From Longimicrobiales bacterium (GTDB taxonomy: Bacteria > Gemmatimonadota > Gemmatimonadetes > Longimicrobiales > Gaopeijiaceae), in assembly GCA_958296005.1 (NCBI GenBank), contig CATQHQ010000002.1, positions 434,001-498,000 of the forward strand: DNA of 64,000 bases, read 5' to 3'. The notes under the pieces were generated by a model. That model did not search any database, was not told the DNA's origin, and saw only the letters and a program-made list of their open reading frames with translations. The translations under genes and the position numbers were made by a program. Of the stretch, positions 40,101 to 41,979 are shown piece by piece (the stretch's first letter is position 1; each line of letters begins with the position of its first letter).

Positions 40101-41942
40101 CGCCAGCGCCAGTTGCGGCACCCTCACCAGGGGTCCGAGGGACGTAATCTGCACGCTTCGAAGCACGGTCACGGGCCGCGTGAACGTCACCCCCACCTCG
40201 ATCTGTTCGCCCAGCCCGTACGTGGTGCCGCTCGCCGGGCTGCTCGTGATCGCCACGCCGCTTACCGCCGCAGCCGTGAACGTCCCGCCCGCCACCTTGT
40301 GACTCCCGCTGTTCGTAATCGCGTTCGTGCCCAGCCCCAGCAGCGCGTCGGTGGTCCCGCCGGCCAGATCGATCGACCCGCTGTTCAGCGACAGCGCAGT
40401 CGCCCCTATGCTGATCCCGTCGTTGTCCGCATCTGCCGCCACCACCGTGTACCGGAACACCAGCGACGCCGTCCCGGTGCCCGAGGCGTAGGCAGCCTGG
40501 CGGACCCGCAACCCGACCCCCAGTGCCAGCTGCGGTGCGCCGCCCACGTCCACCGCCTTGTCGAACGTCACGGTGACCTCGATCCGCTCGCCCCGTTCGA
40601 ACTCGTCGCCTACCGCCGGCGAGCCGATCGCTACGCCCGTTACCTCCGGCGGCCCGCCCTCCACCTTGTGGCTCGCGCTGTTCTCGATCGCGTTCGCCCC
40701 CAGCCCCAGGCTTGCCGCCACCGTTCCGTCGCGCGCGTCGTTGATCGACCCGCTGTTCAGCGTCAGCGCGGTCGCTCCGACGCTGATCCCGTCCGTGTCC
40801 GCGTCCGCCTTCACGACCGTGTACTGGAAGGTCAAGCTGTCCGTCCCCGAGCCCGACGCGTAGGAAGCTTGGCGGGTCTGCAGCCCGATCCCCAGCGCCA
40901 GCTGCGGCGTGCCGCTCACGGTCACCGGCCGCGTGAACGTCACCGCCACCTCGATCTGTTCGCCCAGCCCGTACGTGCTGCCGCTTGCTGGACTGCTCGT
41001 GATCGCCGCGCCGCTCACCGCCGCCGCCGTCAACGTCCCGCCCGCCACCTTGTGGCCCGTGCTGCTGCTGATCGCGTGAGTTCCCAGCCGCAGCACAGCG
41101 TCCGTGGTTCCGCCGGCTACATCAATCCTCCCGCCGTTCAGCCCCAGTGCGCTCGCCCCGATGCTGATCCCGTCGGTGTCCGCGTCCGTTGCCACCACCG
41201 TATACTGGAACGCCAGCGATGTCGTGCCGGTGCCCGAGGCGTAGGACGCTTGCCGCGTCGCCGACCCGATCCCCAGCGCCAACTGCGGCGTGCCGCCCAC
41301 GTCCACCGCCTTGTTGAACGTGACCGTCGCCTCGATCGTCTCGCCCCGCTCGAACGTGTCGCCCACCGCCGGCGAGTTCAGCGCTATGTCCGTTATCCCC
41401 GGCGGCCCCAAGCTGCCGTCCACCTTGTAACCCTCGTTGGTGATCGCGTACGTACCCAGACTCAGCGCCGCATCCGTCGAGCCGACCCTGATCGTTCCCC
41501 CATTCAGCGTCAGCGCGTCCGCCGCGATGCTGATCCCGTCCGTGTCGCTGTCGGAAGCCACAACACGGTAGCTAAACCTCAGATTCCCGAAGCTTTCGTC
41601 GGTAAAGCCCGCCTGTCGCGTCGTCGATCCAATCTTCAGCGCCAGTTGCGGAGACCCGGTTACGGTCACGTCTTGGCTGAAGCTCACCCGGACTATAATC
41701 TCCTCGTCCAGCTGGTAGCTGTGGCCGTTGGCCCAAGCATGACTGACGATGTCAACGCCGTTCACGGTCGCCTGGGCGGCCGCCAGGGAGGGGGAGAGGA
41801 GGACAAGCGCGATCACCCAGCGAGCCAACGCGCCGGCCATCCTGCCCCGTGTGTGGGCGCTCCGGTGCTCGCGGAACCCGCCAAGCTCGATGGCACTACG
41901 CACCAGCGAGCGGCGCGGCAGAGGGGAGGGCAGGTTAGTCAT
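6021..41942 (-). CDS. Giant (~11,973 aa) secreted Ig-like/cadherin repeat autotransporter-type adhesin
   Basis: Single uninterrupted ORF; signal peptide MAGALARWVIALVLLSPSLAAAQA (internal Met at 41840); dozens of Ig-like repeats (e.g. GPPGVTGVAIGSPVVGDTFERGETIEVTVTFNKAVDVGGTPQLALGIGAQTRQASYASGTGTASLVFEYTV..ADTDNDGLSI), five cadherin-like repeats, C-terminal barrel with alternating hydrophobic strands ending LLGRIEFR. Confidence 0.9.
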   Translation of the reverse strand: MTNLPSPLPRRSLVRSAIELGGFREHRSAHTRGRMAGALARWVIALVLLSPSLAAAQATVNGVDIVSHAWANGHSYQLDEEIIVRVSFSQDVTVTGSPQLALKIGSTTRQAGFTDESFGNLRFSYRVVASDSDTDGISIAADALTLNGGTIRVGSTDAALSLGTYAITNEGYKVDGSLGPPGITDIALNSPAVGDTFERGETIEATVTFNKAVDVGGTPQLALGIGSATRQASYASGTGTTSLAFQYTVVATDADTDGISIGASALGLNGGRIDVAGGTTDAVLRLGTHAISSSTGHKVAGGTLTAAAVSGAAITSSPASGSTYGLGEQIEVAVTFTRPVTVSGTPQLALGIGLQTRQASYASGSGTDSLTFQYTVVKADADTDGISVGATALTLNSGSINDARDGTVAASLGLGANAIENSASHKVEGGPPEVTGVAIGSPAVGDEFERGERIEVTVTFDKAVDVGGAPQLALGVGLRVRQAAYASGTGTASLVFRYTVVAADADNDGISIGATALSLNSGSIDLAGGTTDALLGLGTNAITNSGSHKVAGGTFTAAAVSGVAITSSPASGTTYGLGEQIEVGVTFTRPVTVLRSVQITSLGPLVRVPQLALAIGTQTRQASYASGTGSKTLTFHYTVVATDIDSDGISIGGNALGLNGASVTDARDETTAAGVGLGANTITNSSSHMVDGSQGPPGVTGVAIGSPVVGDTFERGETIEVTVTFNKAVDVDGTPQLALGIGSLTRQAEYASGTGTASLVFQYTVVQADADGDGLSIAANALSLNSGSIDVAGGTTDALLGLGGNAIGNSQNHKVAGGTFTAAAVSGAAISSSPTSGNTYVLGEQIEVAVTFTRPVAVSGTPQLALGIGTETRQADYASGSGTDSLTFRYAVVAADSDSDGISVAATALGLNTGAINDARDAAAAASLGLGTNTITNSSSHMVDGSQGPPGVTGVAIGSPAVGDTFERGERIEVTVTFNKAVDVDGTPQLALGIGAATRQASYASGTGTASLVFRYTVASGDADNDGLSIAANALSLNSGAIDVAGGATDAVLGLSANAVENSESHKVAGGTFTVPAVSGAAIASAPASGNTYGLSERIEVAVTLTRPVTVSGTPQLALGIGTETRQANYVSGTGTDSLTFRYAVVATDSDNDGISVGVNALTLNTGTINDARDGTTAASLGLGTNAITNDGDHRVDGAQGPPGVTGVAIGSPVVGGTFERGETIQVTVTFNKAVDVGGTPQLALGVGAQTRQASYASGSGTTSLFFEYTVVQADTDNDGLSIAADALRLNSGSIDVAGGALDALLGLGANAIENSSGHKVDGARVTAPVVTHVVIVSTPASGSTYGLGEQIDVQVRFNRPVTVTGTPQLALGIGTETRQADYYSGTGTLWQAFEYTVQAADIDSDGLSVAATALGLNTGTINDTRDGTTAASLGLGTNAITDDGDHRVDGTSGPPGVTGVAIGSPAVGSTFERSETIEVTVTFNKAVDVGGTPQLALTIGTATLQADYASGTGTASLVFEYTVASGDADNDGISIAATALTLNSGTIDVASGTTDALLGLGANAIENSSGHKVAGGTFTVAAVSGAAIASSPANSSHYGPSQRIEVSVTFTRPVTVSGTPQLALGIGSETRQADYASGSSTATTLTFRYTVQASDSDSDGISVAATALTLNSGSINDARDGTTAASLGLGTNAITDDGDHRVDGSQGAPELTGVAIGSPVVSDTFERGERIEVTVTFNTAVDVGGTPQLALGIGGATRQASYASGTGTASLVFAYTVVQADTDNDGISIAATALSLNSGSIDVAGGTLDAVLGLGANAIENSTGHKVAGGTFTAAAVSGAAVASSPASGSTYGLGERIEVAVTFTRPVTVRGTPQLALGIGNETRQANYVSGTGTDSLTFRYTVVAADSDSDGLSIGATALSLNSGSINDARDGTTVASLGLGTNAITNDGNHMVDGAQGPPGVTGVAIGSPAVGSTFERGERIEVTVTFNKAVDVGGTPQLALGIGLRTRLADYVSGTGTASLVFRYTVVSSDADNDGLSIAADALSLNSGSIDVAGGALDALLGLGANAIANSSSHKVAGGTLTASAVNGAAIASSPARSSTYELGEQIEVTVTFTRPVTVSGTPQLALGIGTATRQAAYASGTGTDSLTFHYTVQAADSDTDGISVGATALGLNNGAINDARDAAVAASLGLGTNAITNDGDHMVDGSVATATVNSASISSAPASGDTYGAGETISVQVGFSVPVTVTETPQLALTIGSQTRQASYASGSGTASLTFEYAVVSADADTDGIAVGASALALNGGAIQSAAGTAAVLDLGSHAIGTASDHKVDGTTATPPTVNAVTITSSPVSGNTYGAGERIEIDVGFNISLSVNGTVQLALTIGTATRQASLLSGEITGKTLRFGYVVQAADTDANGIGVAAGALTGGLLISTASSAAANRNLGSHAFTAAPSHNVDGSTATVPAVSAVSISSSPASGDTYGANEVIELQVGFTVVVQVSGTPQLALEIGGETAQAAYVGGSGSKTLTFQYRVGATDLDNDGISVGGGALTAGGGTIRSGVATNAALALGSHAFGNDAAHKVNGVATAPTFRSILVVSSPASGDTYGAGETIAVQVLFSLPVVVTGTPQLALTIGSATEQADYVRLVGTRTLRFEYAVRPGDRDADGVSVGSGALTLAGGTIRTAGGTNALLPLVAQALNNQLSQVVKVDGSVVPVPSVTSVTISSSPASASTYAGGETISVQVGFSLPVTVTGTPQLALGIGSGTANAAYADGSGTRTLTFSYAPLATDEDTDGISIGAAALSLNGGAIQSSLGADASTGLGTHAITNSGSHKVDGTTTVPVVNSVSITTSPVHAAYGERENISVQVGFSLAVTVTGAPQLGLTIGSTVRQAAYVGGSGTKTLTFHYAVQASDSDSDGISITATALSLNSGTIQSRSGTTAALNLGSHAINNANGQAVLGTGAVGSPRVLRVNSAPASGTTYAAGEVIEVLVTFGGFPTVDGTPQLELTIGNATRQADFDRVSVSSLYFRYTVQAADLDADGISIGPNALTLNGGRIYSSSLSNFAIGLGDLALTNAVNHKVNGTTTVPTVNALNFAAGPASGNSYGAGETIEVRVGFQIPVTVTGAPYVTLGIGSSTKQAAYASGSGTNTLTFHYLVQAADSDPNGITVGASALSLNSGTIQSGTGTNASLVLGSHAVTDSDGHRVNGSLATAPSVTGASLTSSPASGDTYGAGEQIDVEVAFDIAVNVTGTPRLALSLGGGTRQAEYSGGSGTKTLTFSYGVQFADRDSDGVGVVASALSLAGGAIQSALGTNAALNLGSHAIATASRHKVDGRTATAATVAGVTISSSPASGDTYGAGETISVRIGYQVGVTVAGTPRLALGIGSQVRQAAYASGSGTNALTFAYTVAAADSDDNGISVGANALSLGGGAIHTGLGTAAALSLGSHAIANGAGHKVSGTATAPVVDAVSITSSPIGTYYRAGDTISVQVGFHIPVTVTGTPQLALGIGASNVQANYAIGNGTRTLTFRYEVQTVDSDGNGASVNALSLNGGTIQSATGTDAVLGLGSHAISNDGDHLVNGTLSSDVTGVTITSNPTGNLFISGDTYEAGETIQVEVRFGTNPVVSGTPQLALGIGSQVRQAEYSSDNVGTPAVLRFTYTVAATDSDNDGISIGPNALTLNGGSIENAGGTALALYLNSHAISNSSNHKVDGPATVPAVNGASIGDPSSGQTFGAGETISVRIPFQIPVTVTGTPQLELGMGVGTVQAAYSSGSGTENLTFQYEVSATDVDTDGISIDASALGLNGGTIQSGAGTNAALTLGISAITNSSGHKVDGSTATAPSVNAVSVASAPVGGDTYRAGERIEVKVGFDIAVDVTGAPQLALAIGGFTRQAGHLSGSGTNTLTFGYYVQSSDADTDGIDVTANALSLNSGRIQSAHGADAILGLRSHAITAATGHKVDGSTATTPSVAGVSVTSSPASGDTYGAGETISVGVQFQVPVIVTGTPELALGIGTEVARAAYAGGSGTRTLTFSYTVLASDRDTDGIGIGANALGLSGGTIRSGSGTDATLGLGSHVIVNLSGHKVDGPTTMPGPTGLAISSTPGSGSTYEAGETILAQVTFAVPVRVTGTPRLALTIGGATAQAAYSVGSDTNALTFSYVVEPGDVDTDGLSIGGSALSLNGGTIRSAAGTNVNLALDAHAITNSSDHKVNGALGPPGISGLLLSSPEVGDAFERGERIEVTVTFNKAVDVGGTPQLALVIGTQTRQASYISGTGTASLVFRYTVVQADADTDGLSIGADALSLNSGSIDVAGGATDALLGLGTKAIDNSFSHKVAGASFTAPSVTGVSISSSPASGNTYGTGEVIEVAVIFTRSVTVSSTPQLALGIGTETRQANYVSGTGTDSLTFRYAVVAADSDSDGISVAATALGLNSGAINDARDGTTTASLGLGTNAITDDGDHMVDGTQGPPGVTGVAIGSPAVGDTFERGDRIEVTVTFNKAVDVGGTPQLALGIGSATRQASYASGTGTASLVFRYTVASGDTDNDGISIGATALGLNSGSIEVAGGTTDAVLGLGANAIDNSGSHKVAGGTFTAAAVSGAEIASSPASGNTYGLGERIEVAVTFTRPVTVSSTPQLALGIGSVTRQASYASGTGTDSLTFRYTVQVSDRDTDGISVGATALGLNSGEINDARDAAVAASLELGTNAISSNSSHRVEGSLGPPGVTGVTVGLPEVGSTFERGERIEVTVTFNKAVDVDGTPQLALGIGAQTRQASYASGTGTASLVFRYTVVAADTDNDGISIGANALALNSGRIDVAGGTTDALLGLGANAIENSGSHKVAGGTFTGAVASGAAIASTPGNGNTYGQGERIEVAVTFTRSVTVSGTPQLALGIGSETRQADYASGTGTDSLTFRYTVQASDRDSDGISVGATALSLNSGAINDARDAAVAASLSTNAITNSTNHRVDGSVATATVNSVSISSTPASGDTYGAGETISVQVGFSASVTVTGTPQLALGIGIATRQAAYASGNGTGTLTFSYEVTATDEDNNGISVVSSALSLNNGTIKTATSANAALGLGSHAITDASSHKVDGPATAPVVNAVSIVTSPASGNTYGAGETISVQVDFTLPVTVTGTPTLALGIGTKTPTALYSSGSRTRSLVFTYVTKATDADTDGISVPATGLALSGGTLQSAAGVDAARGLGSHAISNAPAHKVDGRATVPAVSAVSITSSPQASSTYNANETISVDLRFTIPVRVTGTPQLALTIGSKTRQAAYASGAGTASLTFRYTVVADDEDTDGIDIGASALSLNGGTIRSEAGTHAARGLGSHAISAASSHKVNGGNSIDARLVELAFTSVPGVGNTYGLGETITATATFNLPVTVAGTPQILIDVGANRRAALYNAGSRTRQLTFNYTVTADDEDPNGIGVGEEAVLLGGINKILDAGGSDAVLDENVYKIPDAGSHRVDGKTDNRASIPSVNSVAFSSRPAASATYGAGETVSVQIGFSMAVTVTGTPQLALTIGSATRQAAYASGSGTTTLTFSYTVGTSDRDTDGIEVSALSLNSGTIRAGSTNAALGFDPIIGPLHKVGGPATAPAVNAVSIVTSPASGDTYGAGETITVQVGFQIPVVVTGTPRLALAVGSSTRQATYAGGSGTDEVTFGYVVAATDTDNDGISVAANALTLNSGTIQSWATTNAVLGLGSHAVSNSSGHKVNGAATAPAVNAVAITSSPASGDTYGAGETITVKVGFHIAVTVTGTPQLALGMGAGTVQAAYTSGNGTKSLTFQYEVAATDVDADGIGIGASALGLNGGTIQSGATTNAALGLGSHAISAATGHKVNGVMTVPAVNAVSISSTPASGSTYGNGETISVQVSFQIPVTVTGTPQLALGMGAGTVQAAYASGSGTTGLTFQYEVATTDTDTDGISIGGSALGLNSGTIESGAGTAAVLALGTNTITDDGNHMVDGSQGPPGVTDVALNSPAVGDTYELGETIEATVTFNKAVDVTGTPQLALGIGAAMRQAKYVSGTGTASLVFRYTVASGDADNDGLSIRANALGLNSGTIDVAGGTTDALLGLGANAIDNSGSHKVAGGTFTLAAVRGAAITSSPAASDNTYVLGEQIEVAVMFTRPVTVSGMPQLGLGVGAETRQATYASGTGTDSLTFRYAVAASDMDDDGISVAATALQGAHAVMVLITDARDGTLAANLALGTNAITNSSDHKVDGRRGPPGVTGVAIGSPVVGDTFERGEQIEVTVTFNKAVDVGGTPQLALGIGSATRQAEYASGTGTASLVFRYTVASGDADNDGLSIGATALGLNSGSIDVASGTTDALLGLGANAIDNSSGHKVAGGTFTAAAVSGAAVTSSPASGSTYGLGEQIEVQLTFNRPVTVSEMPQLALGIGAETRQANYASSPSTATVLVFRYTVQAADSDADGLSVAATALGLNSGTINDARDGTTAASLGLGTNAITNDGDHMVDGSQGPPGVTGVAIGSPAVGSTFERGERIEVTVTFNKAVDVGGTPQLGLGIGLRTRLADYVSGTGTASLVFRYTVVQADTDNDGLSIGTSALRLNSGRIDVASGTIDALLGLGANAIENSSSHKVAGGTLTAAAVSGAAITSSPATGSTYGLSEQIEVQLTFNRPVTVTGPPQLALGIGSATSQASYASSPSTATVLVFRYTVQASDSDSDGISVAATALGLNSGMINDARDAAVAASLGLGTNAITNDGDHMVDGTQGPPGVTGVALNSPVVSDIYERGERIEVTVTFNKAVDVGGTPQLALGIGAQTRQASYVSGTGTASLVFRYTVATADTDNDGLSIGADALGLNSGSIDVAGGTLDALLGLGTNAIDNSSSHKVAGGTLTASAVSGAAIASTPSSSSTYGLGETIEVAVTFTRPVTVSGPPQLALGVGTETRQASYASGSGTDSLTFRYAVQASDSDTDGISVGATALGLNSGSINDARDAAAAASLGLGANAITNDGDHKVDGTQGPPGVTGVALNSPVVGDIYERGETIEVTVTFNKAVDVGGTPQLALGIGAQTRQASYASGTGTASLVFEYTVVQADTDNDGLSIGADALSLNSGSIDVAGGMLDALLGLGANAVENSGSHKVAGGTLTAAAVSGAAVASTPASGSTYGLSETIEVAVTFTRPVTVSGPPQLALGIGSETRQASYASGSGTDSLTFRYTVVTADSDSDGISVGATALTLNSGSINDARDATATASLGLGANAITDDGDHRVDGTQGPPGVTGVALNSPVVGDTFERGERIEVMVTFNKAVDVGGTPQLALGIGSQTRQASYVSGTGTASLVFRYTVVQADTDNDGLSIAANALGLNSGSIDVAGGMLDALLGLGANAIENSGSHKVAGGTFTASAVSGAAIASTPSSGSTYGLGETIEVAVTFTRPVTVSGPPQLALGVGSETRQASYASGSGTDSLTFRYAVQASDSDTDGISVAASALGLNSGSINDARDAAAAASLGLGANAITNDGDHKVDGAQGPPGVTGVALNSPVVGDIYERGERIEVTVTFNKAVDVGGTPQLALGIGASTQQASYVSGTGTASLVFRYTVASGDADNDGLSIAANALGLNNGRIDVAGGALDALLGLGANAIDNSSSHKVAGGTLTAAAVSGAAVASTPASGSTYGLSETIEVAVTFTRPVTVSGPPQLALGIGSETRQASYASGSGTDSLTFRYTVVTADSDSDGISVGATALTLNSGSINDARDATATASLGLGANAITDDGDHRVDGTQGPPGVTGVALNSPVVGDIYERGERIEVTVTFNKAVDVGGTPQLALGIGGATRQASYASGTGTASLVFQYTVAAADTDNDGLSIAANALSLNSGSIDVAGGALDALLGLGANAIENSSSHKVAGGTLTASAVSGAAIASAPSSGSTYGLGETIEVAVTFTRPVTVSGPPQLALAVGTETRQASYASGSGTDSLTFRYAVQASDSDTDGISVGANALGLNSGSINDARNAATAASLGLGTNAITNDGDHKVDGSQGPPGVTGVALNSPVVGDIYERGERIEVTVTFNKAVDVGGTPQLALGIGASTRQAEYASGTGTASLVFQYTVASGDADNDGLSIAANALGLNSGSIDVAGGALDALLGLGANAIENSGSHKVAGGTLTAAAVSGAAIASTPASGSTYGLSETIEVQLTFNRPVTVTGPPQLALGIGSETRQADYASGSSTATILTFRYTVQASDSDTDGISVAATALGLNSGAINDAREAATAASLGLGTNAITNAGDHMVDGSQGPPGVTGVAIGSPVVGDTFERGETIQVTVTFNKAVDVGGTPQLALGIGGATRQASYASGTGTASLVFEYTVVQADTDNDGLSIGADALGLNSGRIDVAGGMLDALLGLGANAITNSSSHKVAGGTLTAPVVTRVVIASAPASGSTYGLGERIDVQVRFNRPVTVTGTPQLSLGIGTETRQADYYAGPSTHWLPFQYTVQAADGDGDGISVAATALGLNSGSINDARDGTTAASLGLGTHAITNDGDHQVDGSQGPPGVTGVALNSPVVGDTFERGETIKVTVTFNKAVDVGGTPRVGLTIGMGTPRASYASGTGTASLVFEYTVASGDTDNDGISIAANALELNSGRIDVAGGTTDALLGLGANAIENSSGHKVAGGTFTAAAVSGAAVTSTPSSGSTYGLGEQIEVQLTFNRPVTVTGPPQLALGVGSEMRQAIYASSPSTATVLVFRYTVQAADSDTDGLSVAATALGLNSGSINDARDGTTAASLGLGTNAITNDGDHRVDGTQGPPGVTGVALNSPVVGDIYERGETIEVTVTFNKAVDVGGTPQLALGIGAATRQASYASGTGTASLVFEYTVVQADTDNDGLSIAASALSLNSGRIDVASGTTDALLGLGANAVENSSGHKVAGGTFTAAAVSDAAVASSPSSGSTYGLGEQIEVQLTFNRPVTVTGPPQLALGIGTETRQAIYASSPSTATVLVFRYTVQAADSDTDGLSVAATALGLNSGSINDARDGTTAASLGLGTNAITNDGDHRVDGTQGPPGVTGVALNSPVVGDIYERGETIEVTVTFNKAVDVGGTPQLALGIGAATRQASYASGTGTASLVFEYTVVQADTDNDGLSIAASALSLNSGRIDVAGGALDALLGLGANAIENSSSHKVAGGTLTAAAVSGATIASSPASGSTYGLSETIEVAVTFTRPVTVSGPPQLALGIGSETRQADYASGSSTATSLTFRYTVQASDSDTDGLSIAATALTLNSGSINDARDAATAASLGLGTNAITNDGDHRVDGTQGPPGVTSVALNSPVVGDIYERGETIEVTVTFNKAVDVGGTPQLALGIGAQTRQASYASGTGTASLVFEYTVVQADTDNDGLSIAADALGLNSGRIDVAGGMLDALLGLGANAIENSSSHKVAGGTLTAAAVSGAAITSSPASGSTYGLSEQIEVQLTFNRPVTVTGPPQLALGIGSETRQAIYASSPSTATVLVFRYTVQAADSDTDGLSVAANALTLNTGTINDTRDAATAASLGLGTNAITNDGDHRVDGAQGPPGVTGVALNSPAVGDTFERGETIEVTVTFNKAVDVGGTPQLALGIGAQTRQASYASGTGTASLVFEYTVVQADTDNDGLSIAANALGLNSGRIDVAGGALDALLGLGANAVENSSSHKVAGGTLTAAAVSGVAVASSPASGSTYGLSETIEVAVTFTRPVTVSGPPQLALGIGSETRQADYASGSSTATSLTFRYTVQASDSDTDGISIAATALTLNSGSINDARDAATAASLGLGTNAITNDGDHKVDGAQGPPGVTSVALNSPVVGDIYERGETIEVTVTFNKAVDVGGTPQLALGIGAQTRQASYASGTGTASLVFQYMVASGDADNDGLSIAANALSLNSGRIDVAGGALDALLGLGANAVENSSSHKVAGGTFTASAVSDAAIASSPSSGSTYGLGEQIEVQLTFNRPVTVTGPPQLALGVGSATRQASYASSPSTATVLVFRYTVQASDSDTDGISVGATALTLNSGAINDARDAATAASLGLGTNAITNDGDHMVDGAQGPPGVTGVAIGSPVVGSTFERGDTIEVTVTFNKAVDVGGTPQLALGIGAQTRQASYASGTGTASLVFEYTVVQADTDNDGLSIGANALSLNSGRIDVAGGALDALLGLGANAIENSSGHKVAGGTFTAAAVSGAAITSSPASGSTYGLSEQIEVQLTFNRAVTVTGTLQLALRIGSATRQAAYASSTATTLTFHYTVQTADSDGDGLSVGANALGLNSGTINDARDGTTAASLGLGTNAIANDGNHRVDGAQGPPGVTGVAIGSPVVGDTFERGDRIKVTVTFNKAVDVGGAPQLALGIGSATRQASYASGTGTASLVFAYTVVQADADNDGLSIGANALSLNSGSIDVAGGTLDALLGLGANAIANSSSHKVAGGTLTAAAVSAAAIASTPASGNTYVRGEQIEVAVTFNRPVTVTGTPQLALGIGTETRQADYASGTGTASLTFRYTVVAADSDSDGLSVAASALTLNTGAINDTRDATVAASLGLGTNAITNSSSHRVDGSIAAASVDDVSFSSLPASGDTYGLAERIEVRVTFDRAVVVTGTPQLALGIGSATRQADYASGTGTASLTFGYGVQSADEDTDGISVDLGALGLNGGTIINALDGVRPATLALGAHAISNDPLHKVDGGVETAPAVSGVSVESTPGASGAYGPGSVIVVHVEFDRLVAVTGEPQLALAIGQERRRAAYASGSGTAVLVFRYTVQARDVDPDGFSVPEDALDLNGGQIVIAGGSAGAELGLGNHAMSDLDGQEVNGGGGTDPYFGVSKYEFELTEDVAGPLVVGTVRATDPYGDGLTYVLGDGSEGLFELDASSGELTYVGTGEDAERRSEYLMEVRAEASDGRVGTALASVKVLNVNDAPVFVAEEFAFELAENAAGPVVLGVAEAVDLDEGDTLTYRMETGDGERFEVDAATGEVRYVGGGEDYEGGGPRSWELEVRATDLAGLSVWATVAVALTNVNEAPAFADAAYAFELAENEVGPVVLGKVRATDPDAGDRLTYSLAEGDAARFEVDGASGEVRYVGGGEDAETGPASWELVVRATDGGGIEVEARATVSLLDRNEGPRFLEPSYEYEIEENAPGPIDLGVVGATDPDRADTLTYSLAGEDAERFEVDGATGEVRYVGGGEDAETGPAGWEFEVVVADRDGLTDRAPVTVALLDVNEAPAFADSAYAFELAENARGPRDLGRVEATDVDAGDVLTYGLASGDAARFEVDGTSGEVRYVGGGENYEDGPPRYALVVRVVDAGGLADEAGVVVTVLDVNEGPEAVGGIAPKVLEAYGAAAEEELGPYFRDPDGDALSYAAESSAPGVALAAVTEAGRLSIAPQAIGVATVTVRATDPGGLEAMQQVQVTVEASTSERERALKLALTAFGRSLGAETVDAIGGRLGVESSSALGRSHVRLGGRSVGCGAFGGGEFGGGGEKCGLATLARGASGLLGARLSIPTAALVGPAGGPGATIDAATLLFGGGGEQGKGGFGFGGGGTYQGQQESAAKVEPGGLEFDPLSRRNLLSQSSFQLSFGGGPASTGGDADSLDASPPQAASRAGWTLWGQASAGEFEGVPDDGFSLEGRTRSAYAGLDYRFGSGLLLGLAGSRSGMESDFESGINGAGSVDARLTSLYPYLHWSPREGLGLWGTAGAGRGNADFEELAGGRFSTDLEMRMGALGARQELVGALALKADAFSVRIQSADATDLAGVTANAQRVRLAPELSGQWAVGGASLRTRLELGGRLDRGDAETGLGAEAGAELGFTHRASGFSVDARGRTLLVHQAEDFKEWNASVALRLQPGRDQGGLSFSLEPSWGAGSGGAGALWQTRGRLGPQAMGGPQAMAQDIDAPGLTPDRLAMELGWGAVLPGGGQIRPFGRWSREGADGYRLNVGTQWSVLGGQPGEDQAQGARGLRLMIDLFGEQANTSLQPRERRLGLLGRIEFR
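8025..9545 (-). other. Five tandem cadherin-like repeats in the giant protein
   Basis: Five ~100-aa units of the form YAFELAENxxGPVVLGxVxATDPDAGDxLTYSLxxGDxxRFEVDxxSGEVRYVGGGEDxE...WELVVRATDxxG...VTVxxLDVNEAP. Confidence 0.85.
10320..24010 (-). repeat. Coding higher-order repeat array 3: A/B dimers, 762-bp period
   Basis: Antisense ORF starts recur at exact 762-bp steps (12109, 12871, 13633, 14395, 15919 = +2x762); 14818-15045 and 15580-15807 give identical translations. Confidence 0.9.
24010..27015 (-). repeat. Divergent monomeric Ig-like repeats (class C) between dimer arrays
   Basis: Units such as VNAVSITSSPASGDTYGAGETITVQVGFxIPVTVTGTPQLALGxG...TDxDTDGIsIGASALxLNGGTIQSG without A/B alternation. 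Confidence 0.7.
27015..29290 (-). repeat. Coding higher-order repeat array 2: A/B dimers
   Basis: GPPGISGLLLSSPEVGDAFERGERIEVTVTFNKAVDVGG (A) alternating with SGxxxxSSPASGNTYGxGExIEVAVxFTRxVTVSxTPQLALGIG (B). Confidence 0.8.
29290..35310 (-). repeat. Divergent monomeric Ig-like repeats (class C)
   Basis: VNSVSISSxPASGDTYGAGETISVQVGF... units, diverged in sequence. Confidence 0.7.
35310..41420 (-). repeat. Coding higher-order repeat array 1: A/B dimers (N-terminal)
   Basis: Starts GPPGITDIALNSPAVGDTFERGETIEATVTFNKAVDVGG and alternates with the B-type TFTAAAVSGAAITSSPASGSTYGLGEQIEVAVTFTRPVTV. Confidence 0.8.
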
Positions 41943-41979
41943 GGTACCACACTATGGGGACGACGCTCCGGAGCAACAA

